From Homarus americanus (lineage: Eukaryota > Arthropoda > Malacostraca > Decapoda > Nephropidae): a DNA stretch of 64,000 nucleotides. A model generated the notes under the pieces. It was not told the origin of the DNA and did not search any database. It was given only the letters and a program-made list of their open reading frames with translations. This document shows, piece by piece, positions 20,712 through 32,860 of the stretch (its first letter is position 1; each line of letters opens with the position of its first letter). The stretch lies in NCBI RefSeq assembly GCF_018991925.1, contig NW_024742485.1, positions 622,001 to 686,000 of the forward strand, written 5' to 3'. The position numbers and the translations under genes were made by a program.

Positions 20712-20731
20712 CTGGTGATGGTAGTAGTAGG
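20365..20731. repeat. TAG/TGG minisatellite
   Basis: (GTA)n at 20365-20396, then from 20493 irregular units mixing GTAGTAGTAGT, GGTGGTTGTAGTG and TTGATAATG. Minus-strand Thr/Tyr-rich open frames are artefacts. Confidence 0.9.
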
Positions 20732-21377
20732 TCTTCGTAAGGCCATAGTAGATCAAGTGTGTCATGTTTTGTCTGGCGCGTCAGTCAATGGCATCCGTCG
20801 TAACCTTTTTTATACAATAATACATCATGTCAACACAGAGACCTCCAACCTGCGTCCAAGGTCATAAGGTCAGAGTTCAAGGGCACACTTTTGTTTCCCA
20901 CTTCTGATTGGTTGATGTTGACTTTTGCTGATTATTTTGTTGCATTTTGAGGACAGGAGATTAGTTGTGATGGTTGTGGGAGTAGTTAGGGGATTTCTGT
21001 GGTGGGGAGTGAGGGGGGGGGGTGAGATGGGGCTTCCGTCGCCAGTCAGAACGTACATGTGGTAATGGGGTTAAAGCGGCCCTCCTCCTCCTCCTCCCTC
21101 CACACACACACGAGGTGACTGTGTTTCTCGTCTGGGTGATGGGGAGGGGCAGTATATATACCCCTTTACTTCCTCTCCCCCTACCCCGCCCCTCACTAGT
21201 GAAACAGGTGAGAGAGGTGACGGCCACAGGTCTTAAAGGCGAGTCATACCGTCTGTGGGTTTTAATTGCCTAACATTTAATACTTACACTATGGTCTTGT
21301 CTCAGGTAGTTGTTGTTTATTATGGAATGTTTGTTATTGATGTTGTTATTGGTGTTATTTAATTGTAGTGGACCCAT
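20732..21377 (+). other. Intronic sequence, no gene recognised
   Basis: Includes CCTCCTCCTCC and a short CA run near 21080-21110. No exon is supported. Confidence 0.45.
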
Positions 21378-22361
21378 GTAGGTGTGGTGTGTGGGGAGGT
21401 GTGGTGGAGTGTAGGAGGTGTGTGTGGAGTGTACAGTGTGTGCTAGGTGGGTGAGAGGGGAGGTGTGGTGTAGGTGGTGGAGTGTGGGTGTGGTGGAGTG
21501 TGGTGCAGTGGAGGTGTGTGGGTGTGGGGAGGTGTGGTGGAGGTGTGGTGGGTGTGTGGAGGTGTGGTGGGTGTAGGGGAGGTGTGGTGGGTGTGGGGAG
21601 GTAGTGTGGTGTAGGTGTGGGGAGTGTGTGGTGGGTGTGGGGGTGTGGTGGGTGTGTGGTGGGTGTGGGGTGTGGTGGGTGTGGGGTGTGGTGTGGTGGG
21701 TGTGGGGAGGGTGTGGTGGGTGTGGGGAGGTGTGGTGGGTAGGGGGTGTAGGGAGGTGGAGGTGTGGAGTGTAGGGAGGTGTGGAGTGGGAGGTGTGTAG
21801 TGGAGTGTGGGTGTAGGTGTGGTGGGTGTGGGGAGGTGTGGGGGTGTGGGGAGGTGTGGAGGTGTGGTGGAGTGGTGTGGTGAGGGAGGTGTGGGGGTGT
21901 GGTGAGGTGTGGTGGGTGTGGGGAGGTGTAGTGTAGGGAGGTGTGGTGGGTGTGGGGTGGTGTGGTGGAGTGTGGGGAGGTGTGGTGGAGTGTGGGGAGG
22001 TGTGAGGTGTGGGGTGTGGGGGTGTGGTGGGTGTGGTAGGGTGGTGTGGTGTGTAGGGGGTGTGGTGGGTGTGGGGAGGTGTGGTGGGTGTGGGGGTGTG
22101 GTGGGTGTAGGGTGTGGTAGGTGTGGTGGGTGTGGGGTGTGGTGTGTGTGTGTGTGTGGGGAGTGTAGGTGGGTGTAGGGAGGTGTGAGTGTGTGGGAGG
22201 TGTGGTGTGGTGTAGGGGGTGTGGTGTGGTGTGGTGTAGTGTGTGTGTGTGGTGGGTGTGGGGAGGGTGTGGTGGAGTGTGGGGAGGTGTGGTGGGTGTG
22301 TGGTGGGTGTGGAGGTGTAGGTGGTGTGTGGTGAGGTGTGTGTGGTGGGTGTGAGTGTGTA
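21378..22361. repeat. G/T-only satellite (GGTGTGGTGGGTGTGGGGA)
   Basis: Nearly 1 kb in which the plus strand is almost only G and T, made of shuffled GTGTGG, GGTGGGTGTGG, GGGGAGGTGTGG and GGAGTGTGG words of about 10-20 bp. Runs of GGG and GGGG are dense enough for G-quadruplexes. The opposite strand has a 373-codon His/Thr/Pro frame with no domain, which is an artefact. Confidence 0.95.
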
Positions 22362-22652
22362 CACCCGTGTTATACCCTCAGCTACCACCAACCTTCCCCA
22401 CTAATACTCTGCGGTAACAAGACCGGCCACTGTGACCAATAATGATGATGATGATAATATATAGAATTTATGATAATTACCTCTATAATAATAACTAATT
22501 AACGTACATATATTATTATTATATACAATAGAAACTCTTTTATTAGGTCGATAATTTAAACCATCATCGTCTTGGGGCTAATTACCTGTCCAGTGTCGGT
22601 GGCAGGTGTTACATGTGAGTTTAAAGGTATAGACTACATCTCCGGTTTAGTT

Positions 22653-22731
<79 letters not shown>
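22653..22731. repeat. (CA)n microsatellite
   Basis: An uninterrupted CA run of nearly 80 bases. Confidence 0.97.
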
Positions 22732-23550
22732 AGGGGTTACTGACGCTATTTGGCCCCCGTGCAGCACAGGTGTGAGGTGAATTAACATGTGATACAGGTT
22801 AATTGGAGACCCTGCAATACCCAGCGAGCAGTGCTTATGCGTCCCCTGTCATGAATATATAGGAATGCAGACGCTAGACTAGAGGACATCGAAGGCCGCT
22901 CCCCACCGCTCTCTGGGCTGGCTGTTGAGCGCCTCTCCTTGAATTTGGGTTAGTGCAGACAGCGAGAGGGGTGCTGGGGGACACACAATGGGGGAGGGTG
23001 GCTGAGGTGTGCGGCCGGCTGGTGAGGTGTAAGGGGGGGGGGGGGGCAGCAAGGCCGACGTGCTTAGACTCGTGACGGTAAGCTTCACCTTGTTTATGTA
23101 AAGTGTGTGTGTGTGTGTGTGTGTGGCAGGGTATAAGTGGATGGAGGAGGAGGAGGAGGAAGAATTGAGTGCAGGTAGATGGAGAAGAGTGCCAGTGTGG
23201 AGGGAGACACCTCGGTGGCACTGTGCCTGCCAGGTATTGACCCCAGTCGGAGAGTGGGGCCAGACACCACCGCCGCCGCTAGACACACAGACACGACCCA
23301 CCACCCCGACTCACCCCGACCCACCCCAAGATGCTATCATTTATGTACTGCTGGTGATCCGGGAGGTGGGTGACCGAGGCTCGTCATAGTGCAACTTGAA
23401 GGCTGACTGACTGCTGGGACCTATTCGAGCGTCCACCACCACTAGGCCAGGGAGGGCAGGCCTTCTGTGGGTGGCCAGGAGGACGGTCAGGCTAACACAC
23501 CTCAACACACACCTCTACTACACAAACACACCCCTACCACTCACCTGGCT
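22732..23550 (+). other. Intronic sequence, no gene recognised
   Basis: G-rich patches (23026-23046), a (GT)n at 23103-23125 and GGAGGA words. Overlapping open frames on both strands lack domains. Confidence 0.45.
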
Positions 23551-23556
23551 TCACAC

Positions 23557-23970
23557 ACACACACACACACAGTACAGTAGATGTATCAGAGTCATGACTG
23601 TTGATCAGTTTTGGGTGAGGTAATGTTGTGTGGAGGTCCAGGTTGACTAAGGAAGTGTGTGTGTGTGTGTGTGTGTGTGACCTTGTTGCATTGTGCTGCC
23701 AATTGCTCATAAATAATTCTTGGGAGTACACTGAGCTGACACACACACACACACACACACACACCACTGAGCCGCACCCCCTGCCACCCCTGGCCACACA
23801 CCACACTCCACCAACACCACACCCCCACCACCACACCCAACCACTACCACACACCCCCACCCACCACCACACACCCACCCACCACCACACACCACCACAC
23901 CACACACCACCACCACCACACCCTCACAAACACACCCCACCACACCCCCCAAGCCACATCCCACCACCGC
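23557..23970. repeat. CA/GT tracts and CACCACCACACC minisatellite
   Basis: (CA)n at 23554-23570, (GT)n at 23657-23679 and (CA)n at 23740-23763, then about 190 bp of CCACCACACACC-type words on the C/A strand. Confidence 0.9.
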
Positions 23971-24124
23971 ACCCTCACTGCAGGACCAGACCGGCAGGAG
24001 ACTCCCAACTCTTAATAGTTTTCAGGGTCTGAGTTGGTCTTCCTCCGCCGCCGCTCCAGTTGTGTATTAAAGGGACCCCGCTGTTCCGTCTCTTTAAAAA
24101 CACTTGCTGGCTGTTAAAGGTATA

Positions 24125-24432
24125 GAGACGGAGGCGAGGACGTGTGTGTGGAGGGTAGGGAGAAAGGAAGGGAATAGAGGGAGGGCGGAGGAATAATGGA
24201 ATGAAGGGAGAGAGGGAAGGAAGGGAAAGGGGGGGGGAATGGAAGGGGTGAATGGGGAAAGGGAGGAAGGAAGGAAGGAGGGGATGTAGGAAAGGAAGAG
24301 GAAAGTAAAGAAGAGAGATGGAAGTAGGGTGGATTAGAGATGAAGAAAGGGAGAGAAGGTGGGAGGAAGGAAGGGAAAGAAAGGGACAAAGGAGGAAAGG
24401 GAGGGAGGAGAGGAAAGGAAAGGAGAGGACGG
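24125..24432. repeat. Purine tract (GGAAGGGAGAGG)
   Basis: About 300 bp of nearly all A/G on the plus strand, with GGAAGGAAGG and GGGAGAGAGG words. Such polypurine tracts can form triplex structures. No gene is seen. Confidence 0.9.
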
Positions 24433-24690
24433 ACTTATAGTTAACCAATAATATCTTCATGTTAACTTCAGTGGATTCATAGTTAACCTAACCTAACCTT
24501 CAACATCTATTTACCCTTGTTAACTTAACCAGTCGTCTCTCTCTTCTGGCCTGTTAACAGTTAGCACAACACCTGTGGACCCAGCAATTAACTCTTAACT
24601 ACCTGTGCCTGTCTTTGTCTTCACGTGATGGTCTTTTAACGTGTCGTATGTTAATAACTCTTCGCTCGTTCAATTGCCGGATCTGACTTT

Positions 24691-24815
24691 GTTGTTGTTT
24701 ATGTTCTTGTTGTTGGTGTTTTTGTTGTTGTTGCTGATGTTTTTGTTCTTGTTTATGTTCTTGTTGTTGGTGTTTTTGTTCTTGTTGCTGATGTTTTTGT
24801 TCTTGTCTGGTGTTT
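24691..24815. repeat. TTGTT-rich 54-bp repeat, about two copies
   Basis: GTTTATGTTCTTGTTGTTGG is followed by TGTTTTTGTT and TTGCTGATG, then repeated once with minor changes. Confidence 0.8.
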
Positions 24816-25363
24816 TATTCTGCCTTTAATCTTCTTCGTACTGATTTCTATTATTTTTTATTATTTTTCCTCTGCAATTCTTCTTTTTAATTGTGTTTTC
24901 CTGTCTTCTTCTTCTTCTTCTTCTTCTTCTTTATCACTATTACTACTATAGTGTCCCTTCTAATATGAAGAGATACCGTAACCTACCGTTAAGCTACCAA
25001 ATTAGCGCAGTAACCCCCCTCCCTCCCTCCCTCCCTCCTCGGTGTCTACCCTGTAACCCCCATCTCTCTCTCTCTCTCTCTGCAACGGTGTCTACTCTCT
25101 CTCTGTCCCCCCCCCTATTTCTTTCTCTCCCTCCTTGGCATCTTCCCAATAACCCCCATCCCTCTCTCTCCCTCTCTCTCCATGCCAACACCCTTTGCCA
25201 CCCCATTATCTCACTAGGGCTAACAACTAGGCCTACCAGACTCACCAAACATGTAGTTGGTGACAGGAGATGACTGACCCATGACCTATTTTTCTAAGAG
25301 TTATAAGGTTGTTGTTGTTGTTGTTTTTTACGGCAGGTGTACATGTGATTATTTTTGTTGATA

Positions 25364-25365
<2 letters not shown>
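24816..25365 (+). other. Pyrimidine-rich intronic DNA
   Basis: (CTT)n at 24906-24932, then CCCTCC and CTCTCT words to about 25190. No gene. Confidence 0.6.

Positions 25366-25412
<47 letters not shown>
25366..25412. repeat. (ATT)n microsatellite
   Basis: An uninterrupted ATT run. Confidence 0.96.
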
Positions 25413-25576
25413 GGTGTATATGTGTTTTTTTTATTTTATTGTATATTATGGTTAATATTATTATTTGTTATTATACGTATAATTATTATTATTTTTTTTT
25501 TACTAGTATGAAGTGATACATTATTAACAAGAAGAATAATTTCTGTCGTGTAAATAGCCTGATTAAAACACTGCAT

Positions 25577-25577
<1 letters not shown>

Positions 25578-25630
<53 letters not shown>
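25578..25630. repeat. (CA)n microsatellite
   Basis: An uninterrupted CA run. Confidence 0.97.
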
Positions 25631-25632
<2 letters not shown>

Positions 25633-25865
25633 GAATACGCTTTTAAAATCTTCTAGACAAAGTGTCACGCAAACTACACATAATTACAGCTCTTGTTATT
25701 TACTTAAAAGCTGAGAGATTCATGATGGGTAGTTTAGGAGGAAATTGGTGGTGTAATTGGTGACATAAATCTGGTGGAATTGTTGGAATAAGTTGTTTGT
25801 TTTATTTGGGCAGCTGTAACTTACCTGTCAACGGTACAGCCGGAAAAGCAGTGATATATAAGCAG

Positions 25866-26225
25866 TAATGGTGGAGGTACAGTATAGCAGGAGGAGGGAT
25901 CAAGGGTACAGCAAGAGTGACGGTGCAGCAGCAGGAGAAGTGACTGGGTACATCATCAGCAGGAGCAGCAGGAGGGACACAAAGGGTACAGCAGCAGCAG
26001 CAGGAGGAGCGGCACCAGCCTCCAGCTTTGGGCTCGGCCGTGGTAGGAGAGTGTTGGAGCCTTGCCAGGGGTGTCTGCCAATCTAGGTCGGGGAAAATGG
26101 TGGTGTGGTATTGTGGTGGTAGTGGTGGTGTGGTATTGTGGTAGCGGTGGTGTGGAAGTGGTGGTGTGGTATTGTGGCTGTGGTGGTGTGGTATTGTGGT
26201 TGTGGTGTTGATGATGTGGTGGTGA
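25866..26225. repeat. AGCAGGAGG and GTGGTGTGGTATT minisatellites
   Basis: 25866-26020 mixes GCAGGAG, GGGTACAGCAG and AGCAGCAGG. 26098-26225 repeats GGTGGTGTGGTATTGTGG with small changes about five times. Confidence 0.8.
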
Positions 26226-26697
26226 TACATTATTGCTTTTGGTTTGTTGTAGTGCAGGTGTGAACACGTATTGTGATTTATTATGGTGGTGATAGTGGTT
26301 TATGGTGGTAATGGTGATGGTACATATATAGTGATCTGTTGTGGTAGTAGTGATAACTTTGTGGTGTTGAGGAGATGATACCGAAAACACACTCAGAAGC
26401 AATACAATGAAAATACTGATAACTATGATAATGACATTGTGATGATAAACTAACTTGGTATAACAATATATCAGCTTAACTATACATTATATACTGTTGT
26501 AGGTTATGGGAGTAGATAACAACTAGTGAGGTTATGGGTCATGTTGTGAAGGCTTTAGTGTGTGTGTGTGTGAGCAGAAGCATCAGCGGGGTTACAGAGG
26601 GTGAAAGCTGCTTGGGTACAAATATTGCTTTCACGAATATGGCGTGGGGGGTGTGTGTGGTTGGGTGGGGGAGGGAGAAGAGATAGAGAGCATTGGG

Positions 26698-26739
<42 letters not shown>

Positions 26740-27119
26740 TGGTGTATAAAAAGAATTGTGTGTGTGTAAGGCATCAGAGCAAGGTACCACGCCCTGAGAC
26801 ACTGATAAGCTGTGATAAGAAATCGTTGTATGGTGTGGTGGTAGTTGTGTGTAGTGATGGTGGTAATTGTGGTTGCGGAGGTAGTCGGTAAATGGTAGTT
26901 ATGGTGGCAGTTAGGGAGTTTGTGATGGTAGTAGTTAGTAGGAAGAAATGGTGGTAATAGTGGTAGTTGATTGTGTGGTTGATTGCAAGGCTTTTGGCAG
27001 CAGGTGTGGACAGACAGCAGACAGACAGGGAGATAACTATCGCTAACAGCAGACAGCCAGCAGACATAATAGATACCATTAAGACAGATATCACAGACAG
27101 CCAGCAGACACAACAGCCA
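26226..27119 (+). other. Low-complexity intronic DNA
   Basis: GTGGTGATAG-type words (26280-26365), (GA)n at 26701-26737, GGTGGTAGTTG words (26838-26970), and the diverged left edge of the AGAC satellite from about 27000. No gene. Confidence 0.6.
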
Positions 27120-29084
27120 TCATCACAGACATAGACAGACCCAACACATCACAGACAGACCCAACACATCACAGACACAGACCCAACACATCACAGACCC
27201 AACACATCACAGACACAGACCCAACACATCACAGACAGACAGACCCAACACATCACAGACAGAACACAAGACCCAACACATCACAGACAGACCCAACACA
27301 TCACAGACACAGAAACATCACAGACACAGACCCAACCATCACAGAAACAGACACCCAACACAACATCACAGACAGACAGACAACACATCACAGACAACAG
27401 ACCCACACATCACAGACCAACACATCACAGACAGGAAACAGACCAACACACAGACACAGACCCAACACATCACAGACAGCCCACACACAGACAGACAGAC
27501 CAACACATCACAGACACAGACCCACATCACAGACAGACAGACCCAACACATCACAGACAGACAGACCCAACACATCACAGACAGACAGACCCAACACATC
27601 ACAGACAGACAGACCCAACACATCACAGACACAGACCCAACAATCACAGATAACCCAACATCACAGACACAGACCCAACACATCACAGACAGACAGACCC
27701 AACACATCACAGACAGACAGACCCAACACATCACAGACACAGACCCAACATCGAACAGACCCAACAAGACAGACCAAGACCCCACATCACAGACACAGAC
27801 CCAACACATCAGACAGACCCAACATCACAGACAGACAGACCCAACACATCACAGACAGACCCAACACCAACCCCAAAGACCGACCCAACACATCACAGAC
27901 ACCAACACATCACAGACAGACAACAGACCCAACACATCACAGACAGACCCAAACATACAGACAGACCCAACACATCACAGACAGACCCAACATCACAGAC
28001 ACAGCCAACACATCACAGACAGACAGACCCAACACATCACAGACAGACCCAACACATCACAGACAGACCCAACACATCAAGACAACCAACACATCACAGA
28101 CAGACCCAACACACAGAACCCAACACATCACAGACACAGACCCAACACATCACAGACCCAACACATCACAGACAGACCGACCCAACACATCACAGACAGA
28201 CCCAACACATCACAGACGACAGACCCAACACATCACAGACATAGACAGACCCAACACATCACAGACACAGACCCAACACATCACAGACAGACAGATCAAC
28301 ACATCACAGACAGAATCAACACATCACAGACAGACGACCCAACATCACAGACAGACAGATCCAACACATCACAGACAGACAGACCCAACACATCACAACG
28401 ACAGACCCAACACATCACAGACAGACAGACCCAACACATCACAGACAGACAGACCCAACACATCACAGACAGACAGACCCAACATGCAACAGACCCACAC
28501 ACAGACACAGACCCAACACATCACAGAAAAGACCCAACATCACAGACAGACAGACCCAACACATCACAGACAGACAGACCCAACACATCACAGACACAGA
28601 CCAACACATCACAGACAGACCCAACACATCCAGACAGACCCAACACATCACAGACAGACCCAACACAGACAGACCCAACACATCACAGACACAGACCCAA
28701 CACATCACAGACCAGACCCAACACATCACAGACAGACAACCCAACACATCACAGACAGACAGACCCCATCCAGCCAACACATCACACAGACCGACCCAAC
28801 ACATCACAGACAGATCCTCAGACCCAACACATCACAGACAGACAGACCCAACACATCACAGCAGACCAACACATCACAGACAGACCCAACACATGAACAG
28901 ACAGACCCAACACATCACAGACAGACAGACCCAACACATCACAGACAGACAGACCCAACACATCACAGACAGACAGACCCAGCACATCACAGACAGACCC
29001 AACACATCACAGACACAGACCCAACACATCAGACAGACAGACCCAACACATCACAGACAGACCCAACACATCACAGACAGACAG
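27120..29084. repeat. 24-bp AGACCCAACACATCACAGAC satellite
   Basis: About 85-95 units alternate between 24 bp (extra AGAC) and 20 bp, i.e. a variable number of AGAC tetramers between CCCAACACATCAC cores. Many units carry small deletions. Both strands show broken Cys/Val/Trp or Thr/His/Gln repeat frames, all artefacts. Confidence 0.96.
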
Positions 29085-29209
29085 GCGCCACCCGGGCTCA
29101 CATGACCAGCAGCTGGCAGGGGGGGGTGGAGTGTTGAGGCAGGCGTCCTTGAGCCTCGCGGTCATGCCATCACAGCCGCTCATCTTGCTCACGGCTGACG
29201 GTACTTCAC

Positions 29210-29680
29210 TAGTGGTACCTCACCTCTCACCTGTGTCTCACCTCCCCCTCACCTCACACCTGTGTCTCACCTCCTTCCCCACCTCTCACCTGTGTCCCAT
29301 CTCCTTCCTCACCTCTCACCTGTCTCACCTCCTTTCCTTACCTCACCTCCCTAATTAGTGGTACCTCATCCTCACCTACCTCACCTCATTCCTCTACCTG
29401 TGTCTCACCTCCTCCCTTCCCTCACCTCTCACCTGTGTCTCACCTCCTTCCCTCCCCTCACACCTGTGTCTCATCTCCTTCCTCACCTCTCACCTGTGTC
29501 TCGCCTCCTCCTCCACCTGTGTCTCACCTTCTCCCTCTCACCCCTCTTGCGGTCTCACCTCCTAGTACACCCCTTTACAGACACACCCTCAATACCGGAC
29601 ACACCTCATTACGGACACCCCTCTGTGCAGACACCCTCAATTACGGACACACCCCCTCTATTACGGACACACCCCTAATT
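29210..29680. repeat. CACCTGTGTCTCACCTCC minisatellite
   Basis: Units of roughly 25-30 bp built on CTCACCTGTGTCTCACCTCC run to 29545. They are followed by ATTACGGACACACCCCTC units at about 29572-29680. Confidence 0.9.
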
Positions 29681-29755
29681 AGCAGTCGTTCATAGTCTCA
29701 ACTACTGAAACAGTCAATAATAACTACTGTTGTATACGCCTTGAAGAATATTTGC

Positions 29756-30552
29756 ATCACCTGAAGTTAGCCTCTAGCTTGGATCACCTGAAGATTAGCC
29801 TCATGGATCACCTGAAGATTGCCCTCTAGCTGAATCACCTGAAGATTAGCCTCTAGCTTGGATCACCTGAAGATTAGCCTCTACCTTGGATCACCTGAAG
29901 ATCCCCCCTCTAGTTTGGATCACCTGAAGATTAGCCCTCTAGTTTGGATCACCTGAAGATTAGCCCTCTAGCTTGGATCACTGAGATTGCCCTCAGCGGA
30001 TCACCTGAAGATTAGCCTCTAGCGGATCACCTGAAGATTAGCCCTCTGGTGGATCACCTGAAGATTAGCCCTCTAGCTTGGATCACCTGAAGATTAGCCC
30101 TCTAGCTTGGATCACCTGAAGATTAGCCCTCTACCTTGGATCTACAATTAGCCCCCTAGCTTGGATCACCTGAAGATTAGCCCTCTGCTTGGATCACCTG
30201 AAGATTAGCCTTCTAGCTTGGATCACCTGAAGATTAGCCCTCTAGCTTGAATCACCTGAAGATTAGCCCTAGCTTGGATCACCTGAAGATTAGCCCCTAG
30301 CTTGGATCACCTGAGATTAGCCCTCTAGCTTGGATCACCTGAAGATTAGCCCTCTAGCTTGGATCACCTGAAGATTAGCCCTCTGCTTGGATCACCTGAA
30401 GATTAGCCTAAATTGGATCACCTGAAGATTAGCCCTCTAGCTTGGATCACCTGAAGATTAGCCCTCTAGTTTGGATCACCTGAAGATTAGCCCTCTAGCT
30501 TGGATCACCTGAAGATTAGCCCCTAACTTGGATCACCTGAAGATTAGCCCCC
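29756..30552. repeat. 29-bp array derived from foldback terminus
   Basis: About 27 units of CACCTGAAGATTAGCCCTCT plus AGCTTGGAT, directly adjoining with no spacers. The first 13 bases (CACCTGAAGATTA) equal the terminal-repeat core of the foldback element at 18975-19144 and the copy at 8061, suggesting the array grew from such an end. A diverged TTACCTGATAGTTA follows at 30562. Confidence 0.95.
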
Positions 30553-30599
30553 CTTGTTTGTTTTACCTGATAGTTAAATAATAATGTTATTTAAATGGA

Positions 30600-30785
30600 T
30601 TAGGTTATGTTGTTATTTTGTTATTATTATTATTATTTAGTTAGTACCAATAGTAGCTATTTTATTATTATCATTGTTATTATTTATTATTTATTATTAT
30701 TAGTGTTATTTTTATTACTACTACTACTATTGTTATTGTTATTATTTTTCTTATTATTTATTATTGTTATTACCGAATTCATTTC
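30600..30785. repeat. ATT/ATTT-rich tract
   Basis: Imperfect TTATTATTATT with CTACTACTACT; AT-rich low complexity. Confidence 0.85.
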
Positions 30786-31758
30786 TAATTAATACTATCA
30801 GTACTTGTTACTTATAGTGTACTGTACATCTAGTTATTCTATTTGTTACGTAACAGCTTGAGGTAATTGAATATGTGCCTGTTGCTGTCGCGGGTACAAA
30901 TCTATTTACAAAAAATTACAGGTGTACCGTGTTCCCGCCACTCCACCGGGTCCACCTTATACCCGCGCACAGTGATAGAGTCTAGGGGTTTTGCCATGAG
31001 GGTATAAGGAGGCGTCAGTCATGAGGGTGTGTAGGTGAACTGACTCTGTGGGTGTCCGTGTGTGCGACTGGCAGCTTGAAACAGTGTGGTGATATAGTGA
31101 GAGTTTAGTTACCTTACGTTACTTAAGAGACAGGGTGGCTATATGTGTGTGTGTGTGAGAGAGACAGAGATAGGTATGAGTGAGAAATATAGAGACAGGT
31201 AGAACGAGAGAGAGAGAGATAAATAAATAGATAGAAAGGGAGAATGACAGACACAGACGGGAATTGATACTTAAGAGAGAGAATTAAAAGAATTTATAAC
31301 GTCATTTACAACTCCTGAAGCTTTTGTTTTTAATAGTGGAAGTCTTGATACTAACAAAAGACACCTGTAAGCCTTCCTGCCTGCCTGGTTGTCTCCTGTA
31401 CCGAAATACATAAAATTCTGAACCAAAAATACAGTGGCTTTTGTTGTGTTTATATTTACGAAGGGGGAGGGGGGGGTCAAATAAGGCCAAGCAACACGGG
31501 TTATATATTAAAGATCCCTCATTGTTTACATTCTCAAAGGTATATGGATGGTGAATTGACCCAAACTGATGACTTAAGGTTGATAATAACTAACTAGAGT
31601 AGGGAGTATGGTATCATTTGGAAGTATCATACGTCACCACACCGCGGCAGCTCTTCATTAGTATTCACCTGCCATTGTCGAGGACCAATTTGGGTGGATC
31701 CCGCCCCTCTCTTCACTCTGTTATTTTCTCTATTTACATACGTGTGTTTTTATTTATT
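30786..31758 (+). other. Intronic sequence, no gene recognised
   Basis: Mixed DNA with short GA/GT runs at 31146-31220. Minus-strand frames at 31271-31490 have no known motif. Confidence 0.45.
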
Positions 31759-32190
31759 TATTTTGTCTTTTTTTTTTGTGTTTTTTTTTGTTTTCGTCGT
31801 TTTTTGTTATTGTTTTTTTTGTTATTTATTTTCGTGTTTATTTATTTTTTTTGTCTCGTGTTTATTCTGAATCGTCGTCTCCTCCTCCTCTACCTCCACC
31901 CTTCTCCTCCTTCCTCCCCTTCCTCCTCCACCCCCTTCCTCCTCCTCCCCCTCCTTCCTCCTCCTACCCCTCCTTCTCCCTCCTACCCCCTCCCTCCTCC
32001 TCCTCCTTCCTCCTCCCCTTCCTCCTCCTACCCCCTCCTTCTCCTCCTTCCTCCTCTACCCCTCCCTTCCTCCTCCTTCCTTCTCTACCCCCTCCCCTTC
32101 CTCCTCTCCCCTTCCTCCTCCTACTCCATCATCTTCTACGTCTTACTTATTTTTATTCCGTCTTTTTCCTCCTCCTCCTTCGTCTTCCTC
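31759..32190. repeat. T-rich then (CCT)n/(TCC)n pyrimidine tract
   Basis: T-runs to 31860, then about 310 bp of CTCCTCCTTCCTCC. The plus strand is almost wholly pyrimidine. Leu/Pro/Ser and Phe-rich frames here are artefacts. Confidence 0.92.
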
Positions 32191-32334
32191 CTTGTCATCT
32201 TAGAGGTGTCAGGCTCAGCTGAGAAAAGTGGCAAGCAGCGAAAACTCCCTTTATAAAAACCATCTAATGCTAAACCTCTACTGAACCATCTGCATAAACA
32301 GCTTAGTGTCTTATCCTTGGCACTGTACATGGTA

Positions 32335-32442
32335 AGTCTTGGAGGTTAGTGCCAGTCTTGGAGGTTAGTGCCAGTCTTGGAGGTTAGTGCCAGTCTTGGA
32401 GGTTAGTGCCAGTCTTGGAGGTTAGTGCTAGTCTTGGAGGTG
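32335..32442. repeat. 19-bp tandem repeat, about 5.7 copies
   Basis: AGTCTTGGAGGTTAGTGCC is repeated head to tail with almost no change. Confidence 0.96.
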
Positions 32443-32472
32443 AGGTAATTGGGAACTGGACGCGACCCAATG

Positions 32473-32473
<1 letters not shown>

Positions 32474-32540
<67 letters not shown>
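32474..32540. repeat. (CT)n microsatellite
   Basis: An uninterrupted CT run. Confidence 0.97.
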
Positions 32541-32541
<1 letters not shown>

Positions 32542-32707
32542 CTCTCTCCTAGTTGGCACTGAACCTTAACTAAAACTACAATTAATTTCCATTGGTCTTC
32601 TCACCTGCTTAAGAGATCTGCATATTTTTATTCCTTATATCCTTGAATATAAATTGAATATCAAGTAGTTTTTTTAAGACCAGAATCTAATATCATTCTA
32701 AACTACA

Positions 32708-32860
32708 AGTGAAACCTCTATTTAGCGGACTATAAGGAGAGGAAAGTCCACTATATCGAGGGTCCGTTATATGTGAAACTTCCATCTAAATAAACTATAC
32801 AGATGTGAGAATCCGTTATATGGAGAGATAAATCCGTTATATGGAGGTATTGGTTGATGG
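32708..32860. mobile_element. Possible pogo/Tigger-like MITE remnant
   Basis: AGTGAAACCTCTATTTAGCG resembles the terminal style of pogo/Tigger DNA transposons (CAGT-AACCTC...). TCCGTTATAT recurs three times and TCCACTATATCGAGG once. No transposase is present and no clean terminal repeat pair could be drawn. A similar word (TTAAACCTCCATTTAACAG) lies at about 35189. Confidence 0.35.

Noticed and set aside
21270..22391. 373-codon minus-strand His/Thr/Pro open frame
   Set aside because: It is the complement of the G/T satellite; composition alone removes stops and no domain is present.
27366..29137. Cys/Val/Trp-rich and Thr/His/Gln-rich repeat proteins on opposite strands
   Set aside because: Translations of the AGAC satellite in several phases; no start context or domain.
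29756..30552. CRISPR-like regular 29-bp direct repeats
   Set aside because: Units adjoin with no unique spacers, the DNA is eukaryotic and there are no cas genes; it is a minisatellite.
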